A DNA stretch of 64,000 bases from Steroidobacteraceae bacterium (GCA_019187495.1 JABAQN010000049.1:31513-95512); one strand, 5' to 3'; positions 1 to 9,456 are shown, numbered from the stretch's first letter. Notes: generated by a model not told the origin, from the letters alone. A program made the numbers and translations.

Positions 1-405
1 TTCACCGAGCTGCTGCTGATCTTTGCGCTGGCATTGATCGTGCTCGGCCCGGAAAAACTGCCGCGTGTCGCCTCGCAGGTCGGCCGCTGGCTCGGCCGCG
101 CGCGCGCCATGGCGCGGCAGTTTCGCGAGCAGCTCGAGGAAGAGACGATACTCGAGGAAACGGCCCGGCGGCCGTCCGCCGCGAAGACCGCGCCGCCGGC
201 TGCGACGCCCGGCGCAATGCCTGATGCGCAACCGCCCGCGCCGGCAGCTCCGGCGACCGGGAAGTATTACCAGCCCGACGACGATGTCGCGCGCGCCGAT
301 GTGAGCCACGCGGATGCCGGCGCCGCGCCGCCCACGGAGTCCACGCCCCGGGCGGCCACCGCCGAACCGTCGTCGCAAGCCTCGGACCATGAGCGAGGAA
401 CCTGA
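1..405 (+). CDS. tatB: Sec-independent translocase subunit TatB (5' end cut by window)
   Basis: This is the membrane receptor subunit of the twin-arginine export system, which with TatC binds folded Tat substrates at the inner membrane. The frame is open from base 1 and begins inside the single N-terminal membrane helix; FTELLLIF followed by VLGPEKLP is the TatA/B hinge signature. An amphipathic basic helix and then a long Ala/Pro-rich tail follow, as is usual for TatB. Only a few N-terminal codons are missing. The 3' end overlaps tatC by 17 bases, so the two are translated together. Two likely Tat substrates are encoded further on (the M19 dipeptidase and the molybdenum hydroxylase large subunit). 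The Ala/Pro-rich tail and the direct link to tatC favour TatB over TatA. Confidence 0.9.
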   Translation, partial: FTELLLIFALALIVLGPEKLPRVASQVGRWLGRARAMARQFREQLEEETILEETARRPSAAKTAPPAATPGAMPDAQPPAPAAPATGKYYQPDDDVARADVSHADAGAAPPTESTPRAATAEPSSQASDHERGT

Positions 406-1156
406 ACGACTCGCCGAAGGCACGCTGATCTCGCACCTGCTCGAGTTGCGCGATCGCCTGCTGCGCGCCTTCATCGCGGTCATCATCGTGTTCATCCCGT
501 GCGCGATCTATTCGAATGAACTGTTCACGTTCATCGCGCAGCCGCTGATCGACAAGCTCCCGAAGGGCGCGACCCTGATCGCGACCAGCGTGATCTCGCC
601 GTTCATGACGCCGTTCAAGCTCGCCTTCTTCGTCGCGCTCTATGTCGCGATGCCGGTCGTGCTGTACCAGATATGGGCTTTCGTCGCACCGGGACTCTAC
701 CGGCGCGAAAGGCGCTTCGGGCTGCCGCTGCTGCTGTCGTCGATCGTGCTCTTCTATGTCGGCACCGCGTTCGCCTACGTGGCGGTGTTCCCGGTGATGT
801 TCGAGTTCTTCGCGAAGACGACACCCGCCGGTGTCACGATGATGACCGACATCACGAGCTACATGGATTTCGTGCTGACGATGTTCTTCGCCTTCGGCGT
901 CGCATTCGAAGTACCGGTCGCGGTCGTGCTGCTGGTGCTCGCGGGGCTCGTCAGGGTGGAGAAGCTGGCCGAGGCCCGCGGCTACGTGCTGATCGGCATT
1001 TTCGTCATCGCGGCGTTCCTCACGCCGCCCGATGCCGTCTCGCAGAGCATCATGGCGATCCCGATGTATCTTCTCTATGAAGGCGGGCTCGTGATGGCCC
1101 GCGTCATGCAGAAGATGCGGCGCGCCGACGCGGAGCAGTCGTCCGGCTCGCCATAA
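389..1156 (+). CDS. tatC: Sec-independent translocase subunit TatC
   Basis: TatC is the polytopic core of the Tat translocase and recognises the twin-arginine signal peptide. The 255-residue product has the family's usual length and about six hydrophobic segments. The N-terminal cytoplasmic stretch GTLISHLLELRDRLLRA is the typical TatC opening, and the loop FVAPGLYRRERR is the conserved first cytoplasmic loop. The ATG at 389 lies within the last codons of tatB. The open frame extends further upstream, but it would run into tatB coding sequence and lacks family similarity, so the internal ATG is preferred. A small hairpin follows the stop at 1172-1189. Confidence 0.95.
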   Translation: MSEEPERLAEGTLISHLLELRDRLLRAFIAVIIVFIPCAIYSNELFTFIAQPLIDKLPKGATLIATSVISPFMTPFKLAFFVALYVAMPVVLYQIWAFVAPGLYRRERRFGLPLLLSSIVLFYVGTAFAYVAVFPVMFEFFAKTTPAGVTMMTDITSYMDFVLTMFFAFGVAFEVPVAVVLLVLAGLVRVEKLAEARGYVLIGIFVIAAFLTPPDAVSQSIMAIPMYLLYEGGLVMARVMQKMRRADAEQSSGSP

Positions 1157-1171
1157 GGCGCCCCGGGCCTC

Positions 1172-1189
1172 GCCTTGCTGGCGCAAGGC
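1172..1189 (+). terminator. Short hairpin after tatC, possible terminator
   Basis: GCCTTGC and GCAAGGC form a 7-bp perfect stem around the 4-base loop TGGC, 16 bases past the tatC stop. No T-run follows, so if it terminates it is not a classical intrinsic terminator. It may instead act as a 3'-end stabiliser. Confidence 0.35.
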
Positions 1190-1255
1190 AACATCGGTCA
1201 CACTCCGGCGCCATCGCGGCGCTGCGCGCGCCAGCCACATGAAGAGAGCCTGGAA

Positions 1256-2764
1256 ATGGCGGATTCAATGTCGACGACGGTGGTCGCGGGGGATTCGGGC
1301 CGGTCATTCTTCGGGCACCCGCGCGGGCTCGCCACGCTGTTCTTCACCGAGATGTGGGAGCGCTTCACCTACTACGGCATGCGGGCGATCCTCGTGCTGT
1401 TCCTGGTCGCCTCGATCGAGGAGGGCGGACTCGGGATCGACGACCGCACCGGCAACGCGATCTACGGCCTCTATATCTCCGGCACCTATCTGCTCGCGGT
1501 CGCGGGCGGCTGGATCGCCGACCGGCTGACCGGCGCGCAGCGCGCGGTGTGGTGGGGCGGCATCCTGATCATGGTCGGCAACGGCCTGCTCGCGGCCGGC
1601 ACGACGCAACTGTTCTTCCTCGGGCTCATGCTGATCGTGTTCGGCGTCGGGCTGCTGAAGCCGAACATCAGCGCGATCGTCGCGCAGCTCTACCCGGAAG
1701 GCGGTTCGCGACGCGACGCGGGATTCACGATCTTCTACATGGGCATCAACGTCGGCGCGTTCCTCGGCTCCTCGATCGTGCCGATCCTCGCGGCGCGCTA
1801 CGGCTGGCGCATGGGCTTTGCGGCGCCCGCGGTGGGCATGCTGCTCGGGCTCATCCAGTTCGCGCTGACGCGCCATTTCCTCGGGCATGCGGGCGTCGAG
1901 CCCGGCATGTCGCACCCCGATCCCGCCGCGACCCGGCGCGCGTGGTGGATCGTGTCCGCGGTGGTGGCCGCGATCATTGCCGTGGTGCTGCTCGCGATCG
2001 CGGGGCAGATCCACATCGATCCGGTGGACCTCCTCGAGAGCTCCTTCTGGGCGATCAGCGCGTTCGCGGTCGGCTACTTCGCCTATATGCTGTTCTTCGC
2101 AGGACTCGAGACCGTCGAACGCAAGCGCGTGCTCGTGATGATTGCGCTCTTCATCGCCTGCGCGATGTTCTGGGCGGGGTTCGAACAGGCGGGCGCCTCC
2201 CTCAACATCTTCGCGGACCGCCATACCGACCGGCAGATCGGCAGCTGGCTGATGCCGGCCGGCGTGCTGCAGAACATCAATCCGCTGTTCATCATCATTT
2301 TCTCGCCGGTGTTCGGCGCGCTGTGGGTCGCGCTCGGCAAGCGCAATCTCGATCCGTCCGCACCGGTGAAGTTCGCCTTCGGCCTGCTGCTGATGGGCAT
2401 CGGATTCGTCGTGATGTTCTTCGCCGCGCAATACGTGGTCGCGGGCGAGAAGGTGCTGCCGACCTGGCTGATCTTCACCTATCTCTTCCACACCTTCGGC
2501 GAACTGTGCCTGTCACCGGTCGGGCTCTCGTCGATGTCGAAGCTCGCGCCGACGCGATTCGTCGGCCAGGCGCTCGGCGTGTGGTTCCTCGCGACCGCGA
2601 TCGGCAACAATCTCGCGGGCCAGTTCGCGGGCGAGTTCGACCCGAACAATCTCGCCGCGATGCCGCGCCAGTTCCTCGGCATCTTCTGGTGGGGCGCGAT
2701 CGGCGCCGCGGTGATGTTCCTGATCTCGCCCTACGCGAAGCGCCTGATGGGAGGCGTGAAATGA
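1256..2764 (+). CDS. POT/PTR2 family proton-dependent peptide transporter
   Basis: This is an inner-membrane major-facilitator carrier that imports di- and tripeptides with protons. The family motif is visible near residue 30 (FFTEMWERFTYYGMRAIL, the ExxERFxYYG proton/peptide site), and the second signature lies around GLLKPNISAIVAQLY and FYMGINVGAFLG. The product is about 502 residues, rich in hydrophobic segments, matching DtpA-type carriers. I chose the ATG at 1256 because an AG-rich stretch (gaagagagcc) sits just upstream; the frame could start earlier at 1175 without similarity. Its stop overlaps the start of the M2 peptidase (ATGA), coupling peptide import to peptide cleavage. The exact substrate range cannot be read from sequence. 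Confidence 0.92.
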   Translation: MADSMSTTVVAGDSGRSFFGHPRGLATLFFTEMWERFTYYGMRAILVLFLVASIEEGGLGIDDRTGNAIYGLYISGTYLLAVAGGWIADRLTGAQRAVWWGGILIMVGNGLLAAGTTQLFFLGLMLIVFGVGLLKPNISAIVAQLYPEGGSRRDAGFTIFYMGINVGAFLGSSIVPILAARYGWRMGFAAPAVGMLLGLIQFALTRHFLGHAGVEPGMSHPDPAATRRAWWIVSAVVAAIIAVVLLAIAGQIHIDPVDLLESSFWAISAFAVGYFAYMLFFAGLETVERKRVLVMIALFIACAMFWAGFEQAGASLNIFADRHTDRQIGSWLMPAGVLQNINPLFIIIFSPVFGALWVALGKRNLDPSAPVKFAFGLLLMGIGFVVMFFAAQYVVAGEKVLPTWLIFTYLFHTFGELCLSPVGLSSMSKLAPTRFVGQALGVWFLATAIGNNLAGQFAGEFDPNNLAAMPRQFLGIFWWGAIGAAVMFLISPYAKRLMGGVK

Positions 2765-4584
2765 AGCGCGCCGCCGCAGTCGTCGCGTTCGCCGGCGCCC
2801 TCGCACTCGCGGGCTGCACGAAACCTTCGACGCCGCCGGGCAGCGGCCCCGGGGCGGCGCCGACGGCGGATGAATTCATCGCGCAGGTCAACGAGCAGCT
2901 GAAGCCGCTGCTGCGCGAGAGCGCCGCGGCGCAGTGGACGCAGGCGACCGACATCACCATCGACACGCAGTACCTGAACGCCCGCTCGAACGACCGCTAC
3001 CTCGAGTACCTCGGGGCGACGATCGACAAGTCGAAGTCCTACAAGGATGCCCCGGCGTCGCCCGCGACGGCGCGCAGCCTGATGCTGCTCAGGCTGCAAT
3101 CGTCCGCGCCCGCGCCCGCGGACCCGGCGAAGCGGGCGGAGTTGTCTGCCCTCCTCGCGAGCCTCGATGCGATGTACGGCGAGGCCAAGTACTGCCCGGG
3201 CGGCCCGCAGACCTGCCGCAATCTCGATGAACTCTCCGAGACGCTCGCGACCAGCCGCGATTACGCGGCGCTCGAGGAGGCGTGGACCGGCTGGCACGAC
3301 GCCGCGCGGCCGATGCGGCCGAAATACCAGCGCTTCGTCGAACTCGCGAACGAAGGCGCGCGCGAGTTCGGCTTCGCCGACCTCGGCGCGATGTGGCGCT
3401 CGGGCTACGACATGCCGCCCGACGAATTCGCCGCCGAGACGGCGCGGCTCTGGGGCGAAGTCAAGCCGCTGTACAGCGCGATGCAGTGCTACGCGCGCCG
3501 GCGCCTCGCGCAACGGTACGGCGAGGACAAGGTGCCGGCCGGCAAGCCGATCCCCGCGCAGCTCCTCGGCAACATGTGGGCGCAGACCTGGAACAAGATC
3601 TACGACGACATCCTGAAGCCCTATCCGGGCGCGAGCATCGAGACGGCCGACCGCGGGCTCGTGCGGCAGAAATGGGATGCCGTGCGGATGACGAAGTCGG
3701 CGGAGACCTTCTACACCTCGATCGGCTTCCCGGCGCTGCCACAGACTTTCTGGGAACGCTCGATGCTGGTGCGGCCACGCGACCGCGAGGTCGTGTGCCA
3801 TGCGAGCGCGTGGGACATGGATGATGCCGACGACGTGCGCATCAAGATGTGCATGAAACCGAACGAGGAAGATCTCTTCACGATCTACCACGAGCTCGGC
3901 CACGTCTACTACTACCTCGCGTACAACGACCTGCCGCCGCTGTTCCAGAACGGCGCGCACGACGGCTTCCACGAAGCGATCGGTGACACCGTGAACCTCT
4001 CGGTGACGCCGGCCTATCTGCACCGGATCGGACTCGTGGGCGCGGTGCAGCCCTCGCGCGAGGCCGTGATCAACCAGCAGATGAAGATGGCGACCGAGAA
4101 GATCGCGTTCCTGCCGTTCGGCAAATTGATCGACGAGTGGCGCTGGAAGGTCTTCTCGGGCGAGATCACCCCCGCCCACTACAACGAGGCGTGGTGGAAG
4201 CTGCACGAGCAGTACCAGGGCATCGCGCCGCCGGTGCCGCGCACCGAAGCGGATTTCGACCCGGGTTCCAAGTACCACGTGCCCGGCAACACGCCGTACA
4301 CGCGCTACTTCCTGTCGTTCATCATCCAGTTCCAGTTCCAGAAGGCGCTGTGCGACGCGGCCGGCTTCAAGGGGCCGCTGCACGAATGCTCGATCTTCGG
4401 CAGCAAGGCCGCGGGCGAACGCTTCGCGGCGATGCTGAAGCTCGGGCAGAGCGAACCGTGGCAGGACACCTTCGAGAAGCTCACCGGCACGCGGCAGATG
4501 GACGCGGCGGCGATCCTCGAGTATTTCCAGCCGCTTTCGGCCTGGCTCGCGGAGCAGAACAAGGGGCAGGTTTGCGGGTGGTAG
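2761..4584 (+). CDS. Peptidase family M2 (ACE-like peptidyl-dipeptidase) lipoprotein
   Basis: This is a zinc metallopeptidase that removes dipeptides from peptide C-termini. The zinc motif HELGH is at residues 377-381 with the third ligand Glu405 in HEAIGD, the M2 pattern and spacing. A lipoprotein signal (LALAGC) at the N-terminus predicts a lipid-anchored periplasmic or outer-membrane-facing enzyme. At 607 residues it has the size of a single ACE domain. The ATG overlaps the transporter stop, so the two genes form a unit: the enzyme generates dipeptides in the periplasm and the POT carrier imports them. The pairing is inferred from the context; the peptidase assignment rests on the motif and overall sequence. 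Confidence 0.93.
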   Translation: MKRAAAVVAFAGALALAGCTKPSTPPGSGPGAAPTADEFIAQVNEQLKPLLRESAAAQWTQATDITIDTQYLNARSNDRYLEYLGATIDKSKSYKDAPASPATARSLMLLRLQSSAPAPADPAKRAELSALLASLDAMYGEAKYCPGGPQTCRNLDELSETLATSRDYAALEEAWTGWHDAARPMRPKYQRFVELANEGAREFGFADLGAMWRSGYDMPPDEFAAETARLWGEVKPLYSAMQCYARRRLAQRYGEDKVPAGKPIPAQLLGNMWAQTWNKIYDDILKPYPGASIETADRGLVRQKWDAVRMTKSAETFYTSIGFPALPQTFWERSMLVRPRDREVVCHASAWDMDDADDVRIKMCMKPNEEDLFTIYHELGHVYYYLAYNDLPPLFQNGAHDGFHEAIGDTVNLSVTPAYLHRIGLVGAVQPSREAVINQQMKMATEKIAFLPFGKLIDEWRWKVFSGEITPAHYNEAWWKLHEQYQGIAPPVPRTEADFDPGSKYHVPGNTPYTRYFLSFIIQFQFQKALCDAAGFKGPLHECSIFGSKAAGERFAAMLKLGQSEPWQDTFEKLTGTRQMDAAAILEYFQPLSAWLAEQNKGQVCGW

Positions 4585-4679
4585 AGTGCGCGAAGTTGCG
4601 CGCGGCGGGGCGTTAGCCAACGGTCGATTCTGGCCTTAAGCTCCCGACTCCAGGCCAAAGAGCAATAAACGGGGGCTCC

Positions 4680-6617
4680 ATGACCTCAACCGCCCAGCTG
4701 TCGGTACGCGCGATCGTGCTCTCCGTGCTGCTCGCGATGATCCTCGCGGCGGCGAACACCTACCTCGGCCTCTTCGCCGGCCTCACGATCGCCTCGGCCA
4801 TTCCCGCGGCGGTCGTGTCGATGGGCATGCTGCGCCTGCTCGGCGGCGGCACGATCCTCGAGAACAACATCGTCGCGACGGGCGCATCGGCCGCGGCGTC
4901 GATCGCGGCGGGTGTCATTTTCACGATTCCCGCGCTCGTGATCCTCGAGTACTGGACCGATTTCCGCTACTCGTGGGTGCTCACGATCGCGGGGCTTGGC
5001 GGCATCCTCGGCGTGCTCTTCTCGGTGCCGCTGCGCCGCTCGCTGATCATCGAGCAGAAGCTCAAGTTCCCCGAGGGGCTGGCGGCCGCCGAAGTGCTGA
5101 AGACCGGCGCGAATCCCGCGCAGGGCCTCAGGATCCTGACCGGCTCGGCGATCGGCGGCGGGCTCGTGAAACTGCTCGCGGGCAGCGGCATGCGCCTGAT
5201 CCCGGATACCGCGGCGATCGCGGGTTTCGTCGGCAAGGGGATCGCCTACATGGCGGTGAACCTGTCGCCGGCGCTGCTCGGCGTCGGCTACATCGTCGGC
5301 CTCAACATCGGCATCCTGATCGTCGGCGGCGGCATCATTTCGTGGAACATCGCGATCCCGTTCTATGCGGCGAACTACGCGGCCGCCGATCCCGCGCTCG
5401 CGGCCACGCTGCAGGGGCTCTCCGCGGGCGATGCGGCCTACGCGATCTGGGCGGCGAAGATCCGCTACATGGGCGTCGGCGCGATGCTGATCGGCGGCAT
5501 CTGGGCGGTGATCAGCCTGCGCAGCTCGCTGCTCTCGGGCGTGAGGAGCGGGCTTGCGGCCACGCGCGCGGGCGCCGCCGCGGCCCTCGCCGAGACCGAA
5601 CGCGACTTGCCGATGAATCTCGTGCTGATCGGCATCGTGCTCTTCACGGTGCCGCTCGCGCTCCTCTACCACGCGATCGTCGGCAGCTGGGGCGTGAGCC
5701 TGCCGATGACGATCATCATGATCGTCGCGGGCTTCATTTTCTGCTCCGTGTCCGCCTACATGGCGGGCCTCATCGGCTCATCGAACAATCCCGTGTCCGG
5801 CATCACGATCTGCACGATCCTCTTCGCCTCGCTCGTGCTGTGGCTCTTGATGGGGCGCACGGCGCCGCTCGGACCCGTGGCGGCGATCATGATCGGCGCG
5901 GTCGTGTGCTGCGCGGCCGCGGTCGGCGGCGACAACCTGCAGGACCTCAAGTGCGGCCAGCTCGTCGGCGCGACGCCGTGGCGGCAACAGGTGATGCTCG
6001 CGATCGGCGCGGTGTCGTGCGCGCTCGTGATGGCGCCGGTGCTGAACCTGCTCAACGCCGCGTACGGCATCGGCGGCGCGCCGACCGCCGCACATCCGAC
6101 GCCGCTGCTCGCGCCGCAGGCGACATTGATGGCGTCGGTCGCGCAGGGGATGTTCGGCGGCGCGCTGCCATGGAACATGGTGGCGATCGGCGGCGCGATC
6201 GGCGTCGCCATCATCGTCGCCGACCAGGTCCTGAAGGCGCGCGGCGCGCATTTCCGGATGCCGGTGCTCGCGGTCGCGGTGGGCATCTACCTGCCGCTCG
6301 AGTACACGACGCCGATCTTCCTCGGCGGCCTGCTGGCGCATTTCGCGGATCGCGCGCGCGGGATCGCGCCCGGTGCGAGCGAGGCCGAACGCGCGAGCGA
6401 CAAGGGCGTGCTGTTCGGCGCCGGCATGATCACGGGTGAGGCGCTGATGGGCATCGTGATCGCGATCCCGATCGTCGCGACGGCCAATCGCGACGTGCTG
6501 GCGCTGCCCGACTCGCTGCATTTCGGCGCCTGGCTCGGGCTGCTGCTGGTCGCCGCGCTCGGGTGGTGGATGTACCGCATTGCCGTGCGCGCCGCAGAGG
6601 TCCGCCCGCCGCGATGA
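4680..6617 (+). CDS. OPT family oligopeptide transporter
   Basis: This is a large polytopic membrane carrier of the oligopeptide transporter superfamily, whose members move oligopeptides or metal chelates. The 645-residue product is almost entirely hydrophobic segments, with the OPT N-terminal signature NTYLGLFAGLTIASAIPAAV, the cytoplasmic motif LKFPEGLAAAEVLK, and the conserved GLIGSSNNPVSGI loop. The ATG at 4680 is preceded by a GGGGG ribosome site. It overlaps the following thioesterase gene (ATGA). It is the third peptide-related gene in a row; bacterial OPT proteins of this branch are mostly annotated by homology, and the substrate is not evident. Confidence 0.9.
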   Translation: MTSTAQLSVRAIVLSVLLAMILAAANTYLGLFAGLTIASAIPAAVVSMGMLRLLGGGTILENNIVATGASAAASIAAGVIFTIPALVILEYWTDFRYSWVLTIAGLGGILGVLFSVPLRRSLIIEQKLKFPEGLAAAEVLKTGANPAQGLRILTGSAIGGGLVKLLAGSGMRLIPDTAAIAGFVGKGIAYMAVNLSPALLGVGYIVGLNIGILIVGGGIISWNIAIPFYAANYAAADPALAATLQGLSAGDAAYAIWAAKIRYMGVGAMLIGGIWAVISLRSSLLSGVRSGLAATRAGAAAALAETERDLPMNLVLIGIVLFTVPLALLYHAIVGSWGVSLPMTIIMIVAGFIFCSVSAYMAGLIGSSNNPVSGITICTILFASLVLWLLMGRTAPLGPVAAIMIGAVVCCAAAVGGDNLQDLKCGQLVGATPWRQQVMLAIGAVSCALVMAPVLNLLNAAYGIGGAPTAAHPTPLLAPQATLMASVAQGMFGGALPWNMVAIGGAIGVAIIVADQVLKARGAHFRMPVLAVAVGIYLPLEYTTPIFLGGLLAHFADRARGIAPGASEAERASDKGVLFGAGMITGEALMGIVIAIPIVATANRDVLALPDSLHFGAWLGLLLVAALGWWMYRIAVRAAEVRPPR

Positions 6618-7081
6618 AGGCACCCGCGAGGAATTACGACGTGGCCGCATTGCGCCGCTACCTGCGCGGGCACATCCCGCTCGCCGCGGCGATGGACATC
6701 GACGTCGTCGCGGCGGACGAGCGCGCGGTGCGGATCGCGGCGCCGCTCGCGCCGAACATCAACCTGCACGAGACCGCGTTCGGCGGCAGCGTCGTGTCGC
6801 TCGCGATCCTCGCATCGTGGTCGCTGTTGCACCTGCGCCTGCAGGCCGACGGGATCGGGAATCGCCTCGTCATCCAGCGCAATGTCATCACCTATGAGCG
6901 GCCGATCGCCGGCGCGTTCAGCGCGCTCGCATCACTCGCGACAGGCGAGGCCTGGAAGCCGTTCGTGCAGCTGCTGCAGCGTCGCGGCAAGGCGCGGATT
7001 GCGGTGCACGCGAAGCTGGAGTATGACGGCGCGATCGCCGCGCGGTTCGAGGGAGAATTCGTCGCACTCTCCGCCGGCTGA
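6614..7081 (+). CDS. YiiD C-terminal-type thioesterase (hot-dog fold)
   Basis: This 155-residue protein matches the thioesterase domain found at the C-terminus of YiiD. It starts with an LRRYLRGHIPLAAAMDIDV opening, then NINLHETAFGGSVVSLAILA, where the HETAFGGS segment corresponds to the hot-dog helix containing the catalytic region. It would be a cytoplasmic acyl-CoA or acyl-ACP hydrolase; the chain length is unknown. The start overlaps the stop of the OPT transporter, so they are co-transcribed, though no functional link is obvious. Confidence is good for the fold and lower for the substrate. Confidence 0.75.
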   Translation: MKAPARNYDVAALRRYLRGHIPLAAAMDIDVVAADERAVRIAAPLAPNINLHETAFGGSVVSLAILASWSLLHLRLQADGIGNRLVIQRNVITYERPIAGAFSALASLATGEAWKPFVQLLQRRGKARIAVHAKLEYDGAIAARFEGEFVALSAG

Positions 7082-7093
7082 ACGGCAGCGCGC

Positions 7094-7222
7094 ATGACCG
7101 GCATCGCACTTTTCGACACGCCACACGGCGCCGTGGCAACCAAGCGACGTCTGCTCGAGATCGAAGGCGCCCTCGCGATCGACACACTTCCGCTGTTCAG
7201 GGAAGCCAACCATGGCATATGA
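7094..7222 (+). CDS. Possible small hypothetical protein (42 aa)
   Basis: A 42-codon frame starts with ATG 12 bases after the thioesterase stop and ends inside the start of the GFA gene, with an 11-base overlap. The product is soluble and matches no family I recognise. Placement between two co-directional genes with a start/stop overlap typical of operon genes is the only positive sign. It could equally be a chance frame in GC-rich DNA. Confidence 0.25.
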   Translation: MTGIALFDTPHGAVATKRRLLEIEGALAIDTLPLFREANHGI

Positions 7223-7700
7223 AACATCGGCGCAGGGCGGTTGCAGTTGCCGCGCCGTGCGCTACCGCCTCACCGTTTCGCCGCTCTTCGTCAACTGCTG
7301 CCACTGCAGCTGGTGCCAGCGCGAGACGGGCTCCGCATTCGTGGTGAACGCGATGGTCGAGACCGACCGCATCGAACGGCTGTCCGGTGTGCCGGCGACA
7401 ATCGATACGCCTTCGGCGAGCGGTCGCGGACAGCAGATCGTCCGCTGCCCGCAGTGCCAGGTGGCGCTGTGGAGCCACTACGCGGGTGCGGGGCCGGGTA
7501 TCGCGTTCCTGCGGGTCGGCACGCTCGATGAGCCGGCGCGCTTTCCGCCCGACTTCCATATCTACACATCGACGAAGTTGCCGTGGGTCGTGCTGCCCGA
7601 GGGCGCGCGAGCCGCCCCCGGGTACTACGACGCGAAGGCAGTCTGGCCGGCGGCCAGCCTCGAGCGGTTTCGCGCGGCGAGGTCACGGCCGACAGGCTGA
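7212..7700 (+). CDS. GFA-family (glutathione-dependent formaldehyde-activating-like) zinc protein
   Basis: This is a small cytoplasmic protein of the GFA/CENP-V fold. The cysteine ligands for two zinc sites are all visible: GGCSCRAVRY near the N-terminus, NCCHCSWCQRETGSAFV around residues 28-45, and CPQCQVALWS in the middle. The C-terminal TSTKLPWVVLPEG is also typical. The founding member adds glutathione to formaldehyde, but most bacterial paralogues have no proven activity, so the family name should not be read as a function. A GGGAAGCC ribosome site lies just before the ATG at 7212. Confidence 0.85.
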   Translation: MAYETSAQGGCSCRAVRYRLTVSPLFVNCCHCSWCQRETGSAFVVNAMVETDRIERLSGVPATIDTPSASGRGQQIVRCPQCQVALWSHYAGAGPGIAFLRVGTLDEPARFPPDFHIYTSTKLPWVVLPEGARAAPGYYDAKAVWPAASLERFRAARSRPTG

Positions 7701-7722
7701 CTGTGGCAGCATAGCGGCCCGC

Positions 7723-8634
7723 ATGACCGCCACCGCCGCTTTCCGCACACGCATGATCGTGTGCTTCGCGATCATCTACATCGTCTGGGGCTCGAGTTAT
7801 CTCGCGACGTCGGTGGGCGTGCACCACCTGCCGCCGTTCCTGTTCGCCGGCGTGCGCTTCACGCTCGCCGGCCTCGCGCTCATCGTGATCGCGCGCGCGC
7901 GCGGCGAGCGCATCGCATTCGACCTCGATGACCTGAGGCAGCTGCTCGTGATGGCGCTCGCATGGGTGGTGATTTCGAACGGCTTCAATGTCTGGGGGCT
8001 GCAGTGGGTGGCTTCGGGACAGGCCGCGCTGCTGAATGTCACCTCGTCCTTCTGGATCGCGATCTTCGGGATGTTCGGCGCACGCGGACAGCCGATCGAC
8101 CGCCGCACCGCCGTCGGACTCGCGCTCGGCTTCCTCGGTACGCTCGCGATCGTGTGGCCGCGCGCGGGCTTCTCGACGGCGCACCTCGTGCCCCAGTTCG
8201 GCATCCTGCTCGGCTGCATGGGCTGGGCCGCCGGCACGATCTATTACCGCAGCGTCCACACGCGGCTCGGCATCCTGGCCTTCACCGGGCTGCAGATGTG
8301 CCTCGGCGGCCTGCTGATGGCGTCGCTCGGACTCGGCCTCGGCGAGCAGCGGGAGTGGGCCTGGAACTGGCCAGGGATGCTCGCGATGGGCTACCTCACG
8401 GTGTTCAGCTCCTGCCTCGCCTACGCCGCCTACGCGTGGCTCACGCAGCACACGACGCCGGCGCGCGTCGCCACCTACGGTTACGTGAACCCCGCGATCG
8501 CCGCGCTGCTCGGCTGGCGGGTGCTCGACGAGGAGCTGTCGGCCGTCGCCCTCGGCGGCATGGCCGTGATCCTCGCCGGGGTCGTGCTCGTCAACTGGCC
8601 CGAGGAAGTCTCGGCGCCGGAGTCGCCGGGGTGA
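7723..8634 (+). CDS. EamA-domain drug/metabolite transporter
   Basis: This is an inner-membrane exporter of the DMT superfamily with two EamA repeats. The 303-residue protein begins with a hydrophobic helix containing IYIVWGSSYLA, the characteristic first-repeat signature. The second half ends in ATYGYVNPAIAALLGWRVLDEELS, the matching second-repeat motif. About ten membrane segments are seen. The ATG at 7723 was chosen because the longer frame overlaps the GFA gene. Closest in feel to YedA-type exporters; the substrate cannot be predicted. It ends 10 bases before the convergent holin-like gene. Confidence 0.85.
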   Translation: MTATAAFRTRMIVCFAIIYIVWGSSYLATSVGVHHLPPFLFAGVRFTLAGLALIVIARARGERIAFDLDDLRQLLVMALAWVVISNGFNVWGLQWVASGQAALLNVTSSFWIAIFGMFGARGQPIDRRTAVGLALGFLGTLAIVWPRAGFSTAHLVPQFGILLGCMGWAAGTIYYRSVHTRLGILAFTGLQMCLGGLLMASLGLGLGEQREWAWNWPGMLAMGYLTVFSSCLAYAAYAWLTQHTTPARVATYGYVNPAIAALLGWRVLDEELSAVALGGMAVILAGVVLVNWPEEVSAPESPG

Positions 8635-8644
8635 TGCCGCGGCC

Positions 8645-9013
8645 TCAGCGCCTGATCGCCTCGACCTTGAGGCTCGAGCCGATGAACCACGAGCCGAGCC
8701 ACGACACGACGCTCACGACGAGCGCGCCGAGCACCGCCGGCCAGAATCCCGCGATCGTGAAATCCGGCAGCACCCACGCGACGAGGCTCACCATGCCGGC
8801 ATTCACCACGAGCAGGAACAGGCCGAGCGTGACGATGGTGATCGGAAAAGTCAGCACGATCGCGATCGGCCGCACGACCGCATTGACGACACCGAGCAGC
8901 GCCGCGGCGATCAGCAGCGTCGACGTGGTCGTGATCGAGAAGCCGCCGACCCACCGCGACGCGAGCCACAGGCCGCCGGCCGCGATCAATGCACGCAGGA
9001 TGAAGCCGGTCAT
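8645..9013 (-). CDS. Phage holin family 4 / YvlD-like small membrane protein
   Basis: This is a 122-residue protein with four hydrophobic segments. It has the repeated pattern LLGVVNAVVRPIAIVLTFPITIVTLGLFLLVVNAGM that defines the superfamily IV holin/YvlD family. In chromosomal settings such as this one, the family consists of small integral membrane proteins of unknown role; nothing here suggests a prophage. The ATG at 9013 overlaps the stop of the SRPBCC gene upstream (ATGA), so the two are one transcription unit on the minus strand. Confidence 0.8.
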   Translation of the reverse strand: MTGFILRALIAAGGLWLASRWVGGFSITTTSTLLIAAALLGVVNAVVRPIAIVLTFPITIVTLGLFLLVVNAGMVSLVAWVLPDFTIAGFWPAVLGALVVSVVSWLGSWFIGSSLKVEAIRR

Positions 9014-9456
9014 TTCGCCTCCTTGTCCATCTGCTTTTCGAGGAACACCTTGAGCCGCGCGAGCGCACGCTCCCAGCCGGCGCGCAACCGCAGGAAGTAG
9101 GGGTCCCAGGCCGCGTCGTCCGGGAACCCGGAGCCGAGCAGGCGCACGATCGTGCCGCTGCCGTCCGCTTCGAGCAGGAAATCGTCGATCAGCGTCGCGC
9201 CCCGGGCCGGAAGATCGGGTTGCTCCATGTGGATCAGTCGCAGGCGGCGGTTGGCGTCGAACACGTCGATGTGCGCATCGATCGTGCTCACGCGATCGAC
9301 GCTCGCCCGGAAGCTGCCGCCCTGGCGCGGCCTGATGTGCGCGCGCGGCGCGCACCAGCGCGCAAGCGCCTTCGGTTCGATGAACGCCCGCCAGACGCGC
9401 CCGGTGTCGGCGTCGATGTCGATGCGGTGAGCGTAGCCGCGCAGCTTGCCAGCCAT
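9010..9456 (-). CDS. SRPBCC/AHSA1-type domain protein
   Basis: This is a 148-residue single-domain protein of the START-like SRPBCC superfamily. The opening RIDIDADTGRVWRAFIEPKALARWCAPRAHI and the mid-sequence GGSFRASVD and DDFLLEADGSGTIVRLLGSGFP are the hallmark AHSA1 pattern, with a hydrophobic ligand pocket expected. The domain binds small hydrophobic ligands or partners; no ligand can be named. It sits first in a two-gene unit with the small membrane protein. It is divergent from the MAPEG gene, with 59 bases between the two starts. Confidence 0.75.
   Translation of the reverse strand: MAGKLRGYAHRIDIDADTGRVWRAFIEPKALARWCAPRAHIRPRQGGSFRASVDRVSTIDAHIDVFDANRRLRLIHMEQPDLPARGATLIDDFLLEADGSGTIVRLLGSGFPDDAAWDPYFLRLRAGWERALARLKVFLEKQMDKEAK

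Noticed and set aside
2731..4620. 629-codon minus-strand frame opposite the M2 peptidase
   Set aside because: Shadow of the HELGH-containing gene; no signal or motif of its own.
8645..9013. Prophage holin
   Set aside because: Although the family is named after phage holins, the gene lies among housekeeping-type genes with no other phage functions; the YvlD-like chromosomal role is more likely.
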